Below, piece after piece: positions 17,165 to 26,466 of a stretch of DNA of 46,287 nt (positions within the stretch are counted from its first letter, which is position 1; each line of letters opens with the position of its first letter). The stretch comes from Candidatus Nanopelagicales bacterium (GTDB lineage Bacteria; Actinomycetota; Actinomycetes; S36-B12; UBA5976). Both the position numbers and the translations under genes were made by a program. The stretch lies in the NCBI GenBank assembly GCA_018402365.1, contig JAGYJD010000012.1, forward strand, positions 1 to 46,287. The letters are read 5' to 3'. The notes beneath the pieces are model-generated. The model did not search any database. It saw only the letters and a program-made list of their open reading frames with translations, and was not told where the DNA came from.

Positions 17165-18154
17165 TTAAGTTAAAAGAGAAACCAGAACTGCTTTAATCGT
17201 ATGCATACGATTTTCTGCTTGATCAAATACGATTGAGGCTTCTGATTCAAAAACTTCTTCTGTTACTTCTAAACCAATTAACCCAAATTCCTCTGCAATA
17301 TCTTTACCCAACAAAGTTTGATCATTATGAAAAGCGGGAAGACAATGCATAAATTTCACATCAGGATTCTCTGCTGCCGCTAAGACTTTGCTATCAACTC
17401 GATAAGGGGTCAATAAATCTATTCTTTGTTTCCATGCAGATTTAGCTTCTCCCATTGAAACCCACACATCGGTATGAATAAAGTCAACACCTTTAACTCC
17501 ATTTAAAACTTGATCGGTGATATTGATTCGAGAATTACTAGTTTTGGCTAGAGATTTTGCTAGTTCTTGAATTTCAGAATTTGGCTGTAAACCAATAGGT
17601 GCCACAATATTGACACTGGCACCCAATAGGGCAGCTGTTACTAGAAGCGAGTTACCCATATTGTTTCTGGCATCACCTAGGTAGGCAAATGATATTTCTG
17701 AAAAATCCTTTTGACATGACTCACGCATGGTTAGAAAGTCTGCCAACATTTGAGTTGGGTGCCACTGGTCAGTGAGTGCGTTAATCACTGGCACCGAAGA
17801 ATACTGAGCTAGCGTCTCTACTATTTTTTGGTCAAAGCCCCGATAGCTGATGGCATCGAACATGCTGGCCAGAACTCGAGCAGTATCTGCAATAGATTCT
17901 TTATGTCCGATTTGAGAACTAGTGGGATCAAAATAAGTGACATGAGCACCTTGGTCAAAGGCGGCGACTTCTAAGGCGGCTCGGGTACGAGTAGAAGTTT
18001 TTTCAAAAATTAAGGCGATATTTTTGCCAGCCAGCGACCTTGATTCATTATCAGATTTTTTCGCGGACTTTAAATCTGCGGCTAGCGAGATCAGGTATTC
18101 AAACTCAGCTTTAGAGAAGTCACTTTCTTTGAGAAAGTCTCTGCCTTGCAACAT
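17165..18154 (-). CDS. argF: Ornithine carbamoyltransferase
   Basis: Condenses ornithine and carbamoyl phosphate to citrulline in arginine synthesis. The carbamoyl-phosphate loop STRTR is at residues 54-58, HPTQ is near 133 and the ornithine-side HCLPAFH near 270. It resembles the longer 330-residue ArgF/ArcB branch of E. coli type, including the conserved [10 protein letters not shown] end. AGGAG sits before the ATG. No other arginine genes are adjacent, so it is not part of an arg operon here; an arginine-deiminase (catabolic) role is also possible but lacks neighbours to support it. Confidence 0.94.
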   Translation of the reverse strand: MLQGRDFLKESDFSKAEFEYLISLAADLKSAKKSDNESRSLAGKNIALIFEKTSTRTRAALEVAAFDQGAHVTYFDPTSSQIGHKESIADTARVLASMFDAISYRGFDQKIVETLAQYSSVPVINALTDQWHPTQMLADFLTMRESCQKDFSEISFAYLGDARNNMGNSLLVTAALLGASVNIVAPIGLQPNSEIQELAKSLAKTSNSRINITDQVLNGVKGVDFIHTDVWVSMGEAKSAWKQRIDLLTPYRVDSKVLAAAENPDVKFMHCLPAFHNDQTLLGKDIAEEFGLIGLEVTEEVFESEASIVFDQAENRMHTIKAVLVSLLT

Positions 18155-18191
18155 TTTGCAACTTCTCCTAAATTAGAGTTAGGAACCAAAC

Positions 18192-18219
18192 TTTACCCAA
18201 TGTAGATATGAACTAGCAT
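18192..18219 (+). promoter_or_regulatory. Promoter for the DUF3039-clpS-DUF2017 operon
   Basis: TTTACC (18192-18197) and TAGCAT (18214-18219) are 16 bases apart. The -10 ends 7 bases before the ATG at 18227, which has no ribosome site, so the transcript may be leaderless. Confidence 0.45.
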
Positions 18220-18226
18220 CAGAACT

Positions 18227-18475
18227 ATGTCAGAGCCATTAGAAAGTCCGTCCCCGGCTGGCACCACGCTGCTTGAAGAGGCACCGGTTGATACCAGTCA
18301 AGATGGGGATCATGAGCGATTTGCTCATTATGTGGATAAAAACAAGATAATGGAAAGCGCGATGACGGGTAAACCGGTCATCGCCCTATGTGGCAAAGTT
18401 TGGGTTCCGGGTAGAGATCCTGCCAAATTTCCAGTTTGCCCTGATTGTAAAAAAATCTACGAAAAGTTACCATAA
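18227..18475 (+). CDS. DUF3039 family protein
   Basis: An 82-residue protein with a variable acidic head and a conserved C-terminal half: [26 protein letters not shown], then a CPDCKKIY pair. The Cys spacing (CGK...CPDC) suggests a small metal-binding knuckle. This family is confined to actinobacteria and is found directly upstream of clpS, as here (5 bases apart). Its role is not known; the association suggests work with the ClpS/N-degron system. Confidence 0.88.
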   Translation: MSEPLESPSPAGTTLLEEAPVDTSQDGDHERFAHYVDKNKIMESAMTGKPVIALCGKVWVPGRDPAKFPVCPDCKKIYEKLP

Positions 18476-18480
18476 GAATA

Positions 18481-18768
18481 ATGTCTATTTCTCCGCTAGA
18501 GACAACTGCAGCGGACACCGCGACTCAAGTGACAACTCCTTGGGTTTGCATAGTTTGGAATGATCCAATTAATTTAATGGGATACGTTACTTATGTCTTT
18601 ATGAGTTACTTTGGATATTCAAAATCTAAGGCAGACAAATTAATGATGGATGTTCACACTAAAGGCAAGGCAATTGTGAATCAAGGCTCTCGTGAAGAGA
18701 TGGAGCGTGACGTGAGTGCCATGCATTCTTACGGATTAATGTCAACTTTAGAAAAGTCAACTTCGTGA
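18481..18768 (+). CDS. clpS: ATP-dependent Clp protease adaptor ClpS
   Basis: Delivers N-degron substrates to a Clp AAA+ ATPase. The core [16 protein letters not shown] forms the substrate pocket with its conserved ND and M, followed by [29 protein letters not shown], the ClpA/ClpC-binding surface. Length 95 fits. The DUF3039 gene is just upstream, and its stop overlaps the DUF2017 start, so all three are one operon. Confidence 0.95.
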   Translation: MSISPLETTAADTATQVTTPWVCIVWNDPINLMGYVTYVFMSYFGYSKSKADKLMMDVHTKGKAIVNQGSREEMERDVSAMHSYGLMSTLEKSTS

Positions 18769-19286
18769 GAGGCTTTTTTGTTGAAGGTGAAAAAAACTGG
18801 CTAGAGCTGGGGGAAATCGAAAGAGCACTTTTAGCGTCTCTCTTAAGCCAAGTAGTTCAACTATTGGATTTACAAGAAGCAGCATCTTCGGACCCCTTTG
18901 ACTTCTTAAATGACCTAGGAAAAAAAGCTGAGCGTCCGCAAGACGAGGTAGTTTTTAGACTCTTACCAGACGCTTATTCTGAGGATGATGAAGCTAACAA
19001 TGATTTTCGAAAATTTACTGAGCAATCACTACGTGAAGAAAAAATAACACGAGCTAAAGCCGTACTCGCCCAATTACCTAAAACTGATGATCCAATTGAG
19101 ATCGCGCCAGATACCGTAGCAGCTTGGCTTAAATCTCTAAACGATGTGAGATTGGCCCTTGGGACCAGACTTGAAATTACTGAAGATTTTTTACCCATCA
19201 ATAAAGAAGATGAAGAGAAGCTGAGTCTGCTTGAAGTTTATGATTGGTTGACTTGGCTACAAGGAACAATCTTAGAAATTGCATAA
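18765..19286 (+). CDS. DUF2017 family protein
   Basis: A 173-residue soluble, acidic, mainly helical protein ([51 protein letters not shown]). It begins with a GTG overlapping the clpS stop (GTGA). This is the actinobacterial DUF2017 protein that regularly follows clpS. No enzyme motif is visible. The arrangement suggests a factor acting with ClpS in regulated proteolysis. A strong terminator follows 6 bases after the stop. Confidence 0.88.
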   Translation: MRGFFVEGEKNWLELGEIERALLASLLSQVVQLLDLQEAASSDPFDFLNDLGKKAERPQDEVVFRLLPDAYSEDDEANNDFRKFTEQSLREEKITRAKAVLAQLPKTDDPIEIAPDTVAAWLKSLNDVRLALGTRLEITEDFLPINKEDEEKLSLLEVYDWLTWLQGTILEIA

Positions 19287-19287
19287 A

Positions 19288-19315
19288 AAAAAGGCGGGCA
19301 AACGCCCGCCTTTTT
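19288..19315. terminator. Bidirectional terminator between DUF2017 and actinorhodopsin genes
   Basis: GGCGGGC (19293-19299) and GCCCGCC (19304-19310) form the stem with an AAAC loop; it is flanked by an A run on the left and TTTTT on the right, so it works for both converging genes. Confidence 0.93.
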
Positions 19316-19326
19316 ATTTAGATTAA

Positions 19327-20082
19327 CTAGTGACCTTCAGCCTTAGCGAATTCAGGATCATCAGCGAAGCTCTTGAGACGAGCAATCTTGTAGATGATTA
19401 AACCGAATACGGCTTTGGCGAGAATGTCAGCAATTGAGTATCCATATTGGCGGAACACAAATGCTAACTCTCCTTCAAATCCCATTACTGGGAAGAGATA
19501 CGCAATTGGGTAGAAACCCCAAGTTGCTAGCAGAGTCAAACGCAATCCCTGAACTTCCTTTGCAACACCTTCGGGTTGACGTGCTAGTGACTTACCTAGC
19601 TCAACGAAGAGGATGTAAAGAATGTAAATGAAAGGAATGGTCGATAGAGCGCCCCAAACCATCTTTGGCAGTACTTCATTTGTGATTTCGCCTGGGTAAC
19701 CCAAGATAATCATCAAAGCCGAAGCTGGGACCAATCGAACCAATAGTGAGCGCGAAACTGACTTAGCAAGAGCTAATACAGCAACGGTTTCTACTAGTAG
19801 CAATGGAACCGTCAAGATCCAATCTACATAGCGGTATGCCTCATTGAATTGAGTTCCTTCAGCGTAGGCTTCTTTGAAACTGTCAAAGATTCGCCAGTAG
19901 TGGTACGCAGCAATACCGGTAACGGTTGCTGAGATTACTAGCGAACTGCGGTAGCGCTGTTGAACTCGGCCTAACGAGGCGAGCATAAAGAATGATGCAA
20001 AGATCATTGAGACCAGTGCAAAGGACAAAACGTTTAAAACAGCGTCATATTGACCAAAAGTCAATTGCTGCACATCGAACAT
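19327..20082 (-). CDS. Actinorhodopsin, light-driven proton pump
   Basis: A seven-helix retinal protein of 251 residues in the proteorhodopsin/xanthorhodopsin group. The helix C motif RYVDWILTVPLLLVE gives the counter-ion R84, the proton acceptor D87, T91 and the proton donor E98; H61 sits in helix B as in proteorhodopsin, and the Schiff-base lysine is K223 in DILAK. L95 at the colour-tuning site predicts green absorption. All pump residues are intact, so it should export protons in light. TAGGAGGCGG precedes the ATG, one of the best ribosome sites in the window. No retinal or carotenoid genes are nearby. Confidence 0.96.
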   Translation of the reverse strand: MFDVQQLTFGQYDAVLNVLSFALVSMIFASFFMLASLGRVQQRYRSSLVISATVTGIAAYHYWRIFDSFKEAYAEGTQFNEAYRYVDWILTVPLLLVETVAVLALAKSVSRSLLVRLVPASALMIILGYPGEITNEVLPKMVWGALSTIPFIYILYILFVELGKSLARQPEGVAKEVQGLRLTLLATWGFYPIAYLFPVMGFEGELAFVFRQYGYSIADILAKAVFGLIIYKIARLKSFADDPEFAKAEGH

Positions 20083-20265
20083 TTCCGCCTCCTAGGACGG
20101 TACTGCATGGGTTTCCCCACGGCCGACCATCGACCTTTTGGTAACCTTACGCGGTTTTTCCTATATTCCAAGTCAATTGAACAACTTTTTTCGAGGATTT
20201 CCCTTGTTTTTGAGGTCACCTTTCTCAAATATTGAAATCTAGAGGGCTCTAGGCTGAGGCAACTG

Positions 20266-21069
20266 ATGAATGACGCACCGATTGGGATTTTGGACTCTGG
20301 GGTGGGCGGATTAACCGTTGCTCGTTCCATCATCGACCAATTGCCCTTTGAATCGATTAGATACGTGGGTGACACCCTCAGGGGCCCCTATGGCCCGAAG
20401 CCGATTGCCGAAGTCCGGGAATTTTCACTCGCCATCATGGACAAATTGGTGCAAGACGGAGTCAAGGCTTTAGTCATTGCCTGCAATTCAGCTAGCGCTG
20501 CGACGCTGCGTGACGCTCGCGAGCGATATGACGTTCCGGTGGTAGAGGTAATTGGTCCAGCCGCCAGAAGAGCTGCCAGCTTGACTCGAAATAAGCGTGT
20601 TGGCGTGATTGGAACTCAAGCCACAGTAAGCAGTGGCGCTTATGAAGATTCATTTGCCGTTACTCCAGAAATAGAGTTGATTTCAAAAGCTTGTCCTCGC
20701 TTTGTAGAACTTGTGGAACAAGGCATTACTTCGGGCGATGAGGTGTTAAAAATTGCTAAAGACTATTTAGCTCCTTTAATTAGTGCCGGAGTTGACACAG
20801 TGGTTCTTGGGTGTACCCACTATCCACTTTTGCAAGGAGCCATCGGATACGTGATGGGCGATGAGGTGGCTTTAGTATCGAGTGCTGAAGAGACTGCGCG
20901 AGATCTATATAGAGTATTAGTAAAGAACGAATTGTTGCGCGATTCAAAGTCAGGTAGCCCGACTTATGAATTTTTAGCAACAGGAACTATCAATAATTTT
21001 CAAACTTTGGCGCAAAGATTTTTAGGGCCAGAGGTTGAGAACGTAAAAGAATTTAATACTAAAAATTAA
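20266..21069 (+). CDS. murI: Glutamate racemase
   Basis: Makes D-glutamate for peptidoglycan. The start [14 protein letters not shown] is the family signature; the catalytic cysteines are C73 in ACNSAS and the one in LGCTHYPLL. Length 267 is normal. A TAGGCT -10-like hexamer ends 10 bases before the ATG with only a GAGG between. It opens the conserved actinobacterial run murI-rph-rdgB, with 9 bases before rph. Confidence 0.95.
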   Translation: MNDAPIGILDSGVGGLTVARSIIDQLPFESIRYVGDTLRGPYGPKPIAEVREFSLAIMDKLVQDGVKALVIACNSASAATLRDARERYDVPVVEVIGPAARRAASLTRNKRVGVIGTQATVSSGAYEDSFAVTPEIELISKACPRFVELVEQGITSGDEVLKIAKDYLAPLISAGVDTVVLGCTHYPLLQGAIGYVMGDEVALVSSAEETARDLYRVLVKNELLRDSKSGSPTYEFLATGTINNFQTLAQRFLGPEVENVKEFNTKN

Positions 21070-21078
21070 GGTGAATTT

Positions 21079-21804
21079 ATGAATAGAAGTGATGGCCGAA
21101 CCAATGAAGCACTAAGGCCCATCAAGTTTGAGCGAAATTGGATAGAGACTGCCGAAGGTTCGTGCTTAGTTCACTTTGGTAAAACTCGGGTGCTCTGTAC
21201 CGCTTCTTTTACTCAAGGAGTTCCTAGGTGGAAGAAAGACTCTGGCGAAGGCTGGGTAACGGCTGAATATTCGATGATTCCAAGGGCTACTGAAACTAGA
21301 ACCGACCGAGAATCTGTGAAAGGAAAGCTCGGCGGCAGGACTCAAGAAATCTCTCGCTTAATTGGTAGAAGCATGAGAGCTGTGGTGGACTTTAAAGCTT
21401 TGGGCGAAAATACCATCGTGATTGACTGCGACGTCTTACAAGCCGACGGCGGCACTCGAACTGCAGCCATCACCGGAGCCTTTGTCGCCTTAAGTGATGC
21501 GATCGAATGGGCCCAGCAAAAAAATATTTTGGCCAAAGATTCTAAAGTTTTGATTGATTCAGTGGCAGCGGTGAGCGTTGGGGTAGTTGATTCAGATATT
21601 CGCCTGGACCTTCATTATGTAGATGACGTAGCTGCAGAAACCGATATGAATGTAGTAATGACAGGAACCGGCAAGTACATAGAAGTTCAAGGCACCGCAG
21701 AGGGCGAGCCTTTTTCAAAAAATGAATTAGACCAATTACTCGCTTTGGCTAAAGCAGGTTGTGAACAATTGACCCAACTTCAATTAGATGCCTTGAAAAG
21801 TTGA
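21079..21804 (+). CDS. rph: Ribonuclease PH
   Basis: Phosphorolytic 3' to 5' exoribonuclease that trims tRNA 3' ends. The start [19 protein letters not shown] and the phosphate-site region [14 protein letters not shown]...[14 protein letters not shown] are typical; D residues in [17 protein letters not shown] complete the active site. Length 241 is full. AAGGTGA precedes the ATG. The TGA stop overlaps the TTG start of rdgB (TTGA). Confidence 0.96.
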   Translation: MNRSDGRTNEALRPIKFERNWIETAEGSCLVHFGKTRVLCTASFTQGVPRWKKDSGEGWVTAEYSMIPRATETRTDRESVKGKLGGRTQEISRLIGRSMRAVVDFKALGENTIVIDCDVLQADGGTRTAAITGAFVALSDAIEWAQQKNILAKDSKVLIDSVAAVSVGVVDSDIRLDLHYVDDVAAETDMNVVMTGTGKYIEVQGTAEGEPFSKNELDQLLALAKAGCEQLTQLQLDALKS

Positions 21805-22402
21805 TTGACCAAATAGTTATAGCTACTAATAACCTTCACAAAGTGGGGGAGATTATGGACATATTTGAAGAAGCCAAACTTAAAAGTATTTTTCTCACAC
21901 CAAAGCAATTGAAAAAACCACCAACAGTAGTTGAGGACGGTGCAACTTTTACTGCGAACGCCTTAAAGAAAGCTCGTGAACTCTGCGCTCATAGTGGTTT
22001 AACTACGGTTGCCGATGACAGTGGTCTAGTGGTAGATGCCTTAGAAGGCCAGCCCGGGATTCTTAGCGCCCGCTGGGGCGGGGTCAGCATGGCGTGATGA
22101 AGTTAATTTACAACTAGTTCTCAAGCAAATGGAAGAAGTGCCTGATGAATTGCGTCAAGCAGATTTGTTTGCGCTGCAGCTGTTGCCTTGTCTGATGGAC
22201 GAGAGTTTGCTGTTACGGCGAACTACTCGGCACAATAACGCGCTCTCTCCTCATTAGTGAAAATGGATTCGGCTATGACCCAATTTTATGGCTGGGGTTA
22301 TCAAATAACTACTGGCGAAATGGATTCCGTCAGAAAAAAACACCTATGTAGTCATCGTGGTATTGCCTTTAGAAAATTAGCTGATGCCCATAAAGCACTC
22401 TT
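21801..22402 (+). pseudogene. rdgB: RdgB/HAM1 dITP/XTP pyrophosphatase, 5' end good and 3' half corrupted
   Basis: This family removes non-canonical purine nucleotides (dITP, XTP) from the pool. The first 90 codons are clean: TNNLHKVGEIM at the start, then DGATFTANALKKA and TTVADDSGLVVDALEGQPG, both active-site boxes. At about 22077 the frame is lost (RWGGVSMA, stop). Downstream the expected sequence can be followed to about 22402 but only by switching frame many times; homopolymer shortening is frequent (AAGCAGATT for AAGCAAGATT, ACGGCG for ACGGGCG). A second, clean copy of the 3' half lies at 23286-23705. Together they could make one intact gene. It starts inside the rph stop. Confidence 0.85.
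21984..22402 (+). repeat. Direct repeat, copy 1 (rdgB 3' half)
   Basis: About 419 bases closely matching 23286-23705, offset by 1302 bases. The copies differ by silent changes (GCTCAT/GCCCAT, TTAACT/TTGACT), one conservative change (Glu/Asp), many indels in this copy, and a different C-terminal tail. Confidence 0.9.
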
Positions 22403-23285
22403 TTTAAGGTTGGGGCAAAGTAAAAATTTAATCCTCAGTTTTAGCGCCTATTTTCTTTGACTTGTTTTTTATTGTTCTAGCATGAAGGATGAAAATAAAT
22501 TGAAATTGAAAATCATAAATATAAAGCCAAGACCCAATTTTGTTAATGGGGGCTCAAGGTTGCACAAGTCTCCAACCTTCCCAAGGATTGCCAATAATTA
22601 AAGGCATTAATATTTAAATAAAGTCAAATAAAAAAATTATTAGCGGCTAATAGTAGAATTTCTAAAGTTCTAGATTTTGAACTAATGTAAAAAAAAGTTA
22701 CTTAGTGAATTCTTAGCCTTGTTATTAAATAATGAGTATTCAGCTAAAAACCAAGAGAATAGACTAGCAGCCCTATAAAAATAAAAGCACTTGACACAAG
22801 AAGGCTGTGCTCTTTCAACTCGATACCAAACAAGTTACCTTCAAGAAAATAAACGATAGAAAATACCAATAAACCAAAAAGTAAAAGAGAAATAAAACTT
22901 GGGGAGCGCCAGAGCAAATTTTGGAGCGTAAGCGAGCATCAATCTCAAATGACGCCATCCATCTCAAAAATGGCAGCGAAGATGTGGCTTTCGATCAAAG
23001 GTGGAATGTACGTCGTGGGTATTTCAAGTGATTCTCAAACCAGCAAGGCTAGATTTTATTACAATTTCGCTTGCAAATTCCATTCCTGAGGCAGTTAAAT
23101 TAATTTGCTCCATCTTTGATTTTTCTGATCCTCTCAATCCACAATAGTCACCCCTATTTTAGTTTTAAAAAATCTTACCTATAAGAGATAAATTGGGTTT
23201 TTCCTATATATTTATTTAAAAACAGCATAGCATTTTTTCGATTTCACCAGAAAATCTATTACCCATGACCAAATCAAAACCTTGA
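22403..23285. other. 883-bp AT-rich insert without a clear gene
   Basis: Very AT-rich with stops in all frames. The only open stretch I could follow is on the minus strand at about 22757-22935: WRSPSFISLLLFGLLVF...ELKEHSLLVSSAFIFIGLLV, two hydrophobic helices ending in a TAG, perhaps the end of a membrane protein. A short plus-strand stretch at about 22936-23030 (SNDAIHLKNGSEDVAF) also reads open. No transposase, integrase or terminal inverted repeats were found. It lies between the two rdgB copies and has the same noisy look as the first copy. Confidence 0.5.
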
Positions 23286-23705
23286 TGCGCCCATAGTGGT
23301 TTGACTACGGTTGCCGATGACAGTGGTCTAGTGGTAGATGCCTTAGACGGCCAGCCCGGGATTCTTAGCGCCCGCTGGGCAGGTCAGCACGGCGATGATG
23401 AAGCTAATTTGCAACTAGTTCTCAAGCAAATGGAAGAAGTGCCTGATGAATTGCGTCAAGCAAGATTTGTTTGCGCTGCAGCTGTTGCCTTGTCTGATGG
23501 ACGAGAGTTTGCTGTTACGGGCGAACTACTTGGCACAATAACGCGCTCTCCTCGTGGTGAAAATGGATTCGGCTATGACCCAATTTTTATGGCTGAGGGT
23601 TATCAAATAACTACTGGCGAAATGGATTCAATAGAAAAAAACTCAATTAGTCATCGTGGTATTGCCTTTAGAAAATTAGCCAGTCTTATGAAGCACTCTT
23701 TTTAA
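23286..23705 (+). pseudogene. rdgB: RdgB 3' fragment, second copy, 5'-truncated
   Basis: Clean reading frame from CAHSGLTTVADDSGL to the stop at 23703-23705, covering about the last two thirds of RdgB: DSGLVVDALDGQPG, RGENGFGYDPIF and SHRGIAFRKL, all catalytic or binding boxes of the family. The first 67 residues are absent; the sequence before 23286 is unrelated. A TTG at 23301 is the only start, without ribosome site. This is the continuation one expects of the rdgB at 21801, followed as usual by a tRNA. Confidence 0.85.
23286..23705 (+). repeat. Direct repeat, copy 2 (rdgB 3' half)
   Basis: The clean partner of 21984-22402. Left boundary at the Cys-Ala-His codons; the right end stops at the rdgB stop codon, 5 bases before the tRNA-Leu 3' end. 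Confidence 0.9.
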
Positions 23706-23710
23706 AATGG

Positions 23711-23792
23711 TGCGGGAGAGGGGAGTTGAACCCCTACGCCTTTCGGCGCCAGATCCTAAGTCTGGTGCGTCTGCCAATTCCGCCACTCCCGC
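23711..23792 (-). tRNA. tRNA-Leu (anticodon TAG)
   Basis: Type II tRNA of 82 nt with a long variable arm (GCGCCGAAAGGCGT). Acceptor GCGGGAG pairs with CTCCCGC; anticodon stem CCAGA/TCTGG with loop CTTAGGA gives TAG; T arm GGGGTTCAACTCCCC. CCA is encoded at 23708-23710 and a T4 run follows, which may stop transcription. Confidence 0.97.
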
Positions 23793-23852
23793 ATCAGCGC
23801 CACTACTCTACGGCGTAGGCTTTTGGTAGTTCAAACCACTGGAGAAGCGATT

Positions 23853-24077
23853 TTGGATAGCAAAGAAATTCGAGAAGATATTAACTCCGCTCGAGAGCGC
23901 TTAGCAGCAAACTTAGGCGAGTTAGATTATGCATTTAGCGCCCAGGGACTATGGGCAAAGACTAAGAAAACTGTAATCGATTTTTACAAAGACTCTTCAG
24001 GACAATTGAGAATTGATCGAATTGCCATCAGTGCAGTAGTCGCGCTAGTTGCTTTATTGCTCTCAAAAAAAGACTAA
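23853..24077 (+). CDS. DUF3618 family membrane protein
   Basis: A 74-residue protein with the DUF3618 pattern SKEIREDINSARERLAANLGELDYAF, a charged helical segment, and one C-terminal membrane helix (about 55-70) ending SKKD. I chose the TTG at 23853, preceded by GGAGAAG 5 bases upstream; a longer frame opens at 23823 with no support. In actinobacteria DUF3618 proteins occur near rdgB and stress genes. The function is unknown; the tail anchor implies membrane-associated helices. Confidence 0.75.
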   Translation: MDSKEIREDINSARERLAANLGELDYAFSAQGLWAKTKKTVIDFYKDSSGQLRIDRIAISAVVALVALLLSKKD

Positions 24078-24086
24078 TTTAAAGGG

Positions 24087-24092
24087 TACAAT
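24087..24092 (+). promoter_or_regulatory. Promoter -10 (TACAAT) for a leaderless GroES-like gene
   Basis: TACAAT ends exactly 6 bases before the ATG at 24099, with no ribosome site. No clear -35. Confidence 0.5.
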
Positions 24093-24098
24093 TTTCTA

Positions 24099-24452
24099 AT
24101 GGCTGTCCCAATGAACATAAATAAGAGAAATAATGCTGAAAGACTTCCTGTAAAACTAATGAACGACAGAATTTTGGTTCATATAGAAAATTCTGACGGC
24201 GAGAGAAGAAGTACTGGGGGGATCGTAATCCCTGCCACTGCGCAAGTTGCTCGCAGATTACTTTGGGCGAAAGTTGTCTCTACTGGACCAAACGTAAGAA
24301 ATGTTTCCCAAGGCGATCGAGTGCTATTTGAGCCGGAAGATAGATATGAAGTTGAAATTCAAGGACAGGAATACATACTTCTGAGAGAACGTGACATTCA
24401 TGCGGTTAGCTCAACTGAAGATGACAATAAATCTACCGGTCTTTATCTTTAG
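24099..24452 (+). CDS. GroES-like co-chaperonin (divergent Cpn10)
   Basis: A 117-residue Cpn10-fold protein. [12 protein letters not shown] matches the first strands of GroES, and [14 protein letters not shown] is the mobile loop that docks onto Gro[17 protein letters not shown] and [12 protein letters not shown] complete the fold. It has an N-terminal extension of about 18 residues and a C-terminal one of about 12. No groEL is adjacent, so it is probably an extra co-chaperonin and not the main groES. The stop overlaps the stop of the opposing glycosyltransferase gene. Confidence 0.85.
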   Translation: MAVPMNINKRNNAERLPVKLMNDRILVHIENSDGERRSTGGIVIPATAQVARRLLWAKVVSTGPNVRNVSQGDRVLFEPEDRYEVEIQGQEYILLRERDIHAVSSTEDDNKSTGLYL

Positions 24453-25150
24453 TTATTTTTGATTCCATATTTGACAATGCAATAAATGGCTCGAAAGCCA
24501 TCCTTCCAACCAATTTTCTTTCCCTCTTCGTAGGTTCTTCCATTATATGAGATTCCTACTTCAAAATTCGCGCACCAGACTTTGCTAATTTTGGCAGTAA
24601 TCTCAGGTTCAAACCAAATCTATTTTCTTTTAATTCTATATGATCCTAAATAATCTTTTTTTTATTACTTTGTAACATGTCTCCATGTCGGTCAAATTCA
24701 AGTTAGTAAACATGTTAGATAGTAGTGTTAAAAATTTATTACCTAAACTATGCAAAAATATAAAACCCTATGAGCATCACTCGAGACAAATCTTGATCCA
24801 TACACCGCATCCGCTAGGCCTTTCTCTAGCAGCAGCAACAATTTCTAAATCTTTGGGGTCGTATTCCATGTCTGCATCCTGAACTCCATAAGGTCCTAGG
24901 CAATTTTGAAAACCAGTGCGTAACGCTGCTCCTTTCCCCATATTCTTATCTTGATTGATAATGGTGATTCTTGGATCAGTAACATTTGAAAGTAATTCAG
25001 CAGTTTGTCGGTGGAGCCGTCATTCACAATAACCAATTGATTAATAAAACTATGCTTTAAAACTTGCGATATTGCTGTCAATATAGTTTGTTCTTCATTA
25101 AAGGCGGCATAACGAGCAGAAAGAGAAGCGGTCTCTTTATTCTTTTCCAC
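24449..25150 (-). pseudogene. Family 2 glycosyltransferase, dolichyl-phosphate-mannose-synthase-like, indel-ridden
   Basis: Transfers a sugar from a nucleotide sugar, probably onto a polyprenyl phosphate at the membrane. From the GTG at 25150: FNEEQTIL and LVIVNDGSTD (GT-A nucleotide-binding boxes), then in other frames [51 protein letters not shown] and [18 protein letters not shown], to a TAA at 24449-24451. The order and spacing match an intact enzyme of about 234 residues, but the frame changes at least five times. The damage looks like sequence noise. It is divergent from the UDP-glucose dehydrogenase. Confidence 0.85.
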
Positions 25151-25204
25151 GCCTACATCCTACACGTTAACTTATATTTAAATTCGCTACACTAAGATTC
25201 TGAA

Positions 25205-26456
25205 ATGGCTAAAATTGGGATAGTTGGAACCCGGATACGTCGGACTTGTAGGTGCTGTGTGCTTTGCCAAATTAGGACACCAGGTTACTGGGATTGACTT
25301 AGATGAAGCAAAGATTTCTAAATTATCGGTTGGTGAATCACCAATATATGAAGCCGACTTAGAGTGAACTGTTAAAGGGGTTGAAGTCAAAACTTTGACC
25401 TTCTCAACCTCTTGAAACCTTGGATGAGTGAATTTGTGTTTTTATGTGTCCCACTCCTCAAGATCAGGATGGATCTGCGGTTATCCCTTCGTCCTCAAAA
25501 CGACATCAGACTTGAAGAAATTCTTGCAGAAGGATACATGCTTAGTCACTAAGTCAGCAGTCCCAGTCAAATCTTGGAAGCAGATTGCAGAAACACTAAG
25601 GCGTGATGATGTACATATTGTTTCGAATCAGAATTCTTAAGAGGGCACTGCAATTGCAGATTTCTTTAATCCAGATCGAATTGTGACCGGATGTGGATAA
25701 AGAAAAGGCTGAGGCAGTTGCAAAATTATACTTAAATTACCACTTGTTGAAACACTGTTAACAGATAATACGACCACAGAATTAATAAAGTATGCATCAA
25801 ATTCATTTTAGCGCTGAAACTTTCATTTTGTAAATGACATTTGCTGCATTGTGTGAAAAGGTTAGAGCAGATCCTCTAGAGGTGCTTCGCGGAATGGGTT
25901 TAGATAAGCGGGTGGCGATAGATTTACAACTCCTGGACCCGGCTGGGGGTGGCTCTTTGCTTTCCCAAAGATGTGAGAGCTTTGATGATGACTTCTGAAG
26001 CGCCGCAGTGCCGATGCCATTACTATCCGCTGCCTGGGAAAGCAATGAACGGGCACATCGAAGGTTTGTTGAGCTAGCTAGCGATTCTCTTGGTGGGTCA
26101 TTAGTTGGAAAAAAAATTGCTGTTTGGGGATTAGCTTTCAAGGCTTTTACTGACGATGTTCGCGAATCACCATCACTAGCAATTATCGATCGACTGCAAG
26201 GCCGAGGCGCGGAGGTGATAGGCTTTGATCCTGAAGTAAAGTTTTATTCATAATCCAAATATTAAAATTGTAAATAGTCTTTTGAGACAGTGAAAAGAAG
26301 GCTGAACTCATCTTGGTCTTGACAGAGTGGCCTGAGTTCTCATATCGAGCCAGAAGAAATGGCAGAAGTCTCGAGCACTAAAAAATTATTGATACTAAGA
26401 AACAGAGTCCTTTTAACTAAAATAGAAAAAATGCTAGGTTTGACATATCATTCTAA
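25205..26456 (+). pseudogene. ugd: UDP-glucose 6-dehydrogenase, indel-ridden
   Basis: Oxidises UDP-glucose to UDP-glucuronate with NAD. In order across shifting frames: [101 protein letters not shown], the active-site GGS/CFPKD region, VPMPLLSAAWESNE, VWGLAFKAFTDDVRESPS and AELILVLTEWPEFS. The pieces are collinear and give a normal length near 417 residues, so nothing large is missing. The 3' end is an estimate. The following decarboxylase would use its product. Confidence 0.88.
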
Positions 26457-26466
26457 AGATCAGAAA

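Noticed and set aside
17195-17212. Perfect 18-bp palindrome AATCGTATGCATACGATT, like an arginine operator
   Set aside because: It lies inside argF and encodes the conserved residues NRMHTI of the family's C-terminal box, so codon content explains it.
20061-20375. Minus-strand open frame of about 104 codons spanning the rhodopsin-murI gap
   Set aside because: It runs antisense into murI, has no ribosome site and no recognisable composition or motif; it is a shadow of neighbouring coding sequence.
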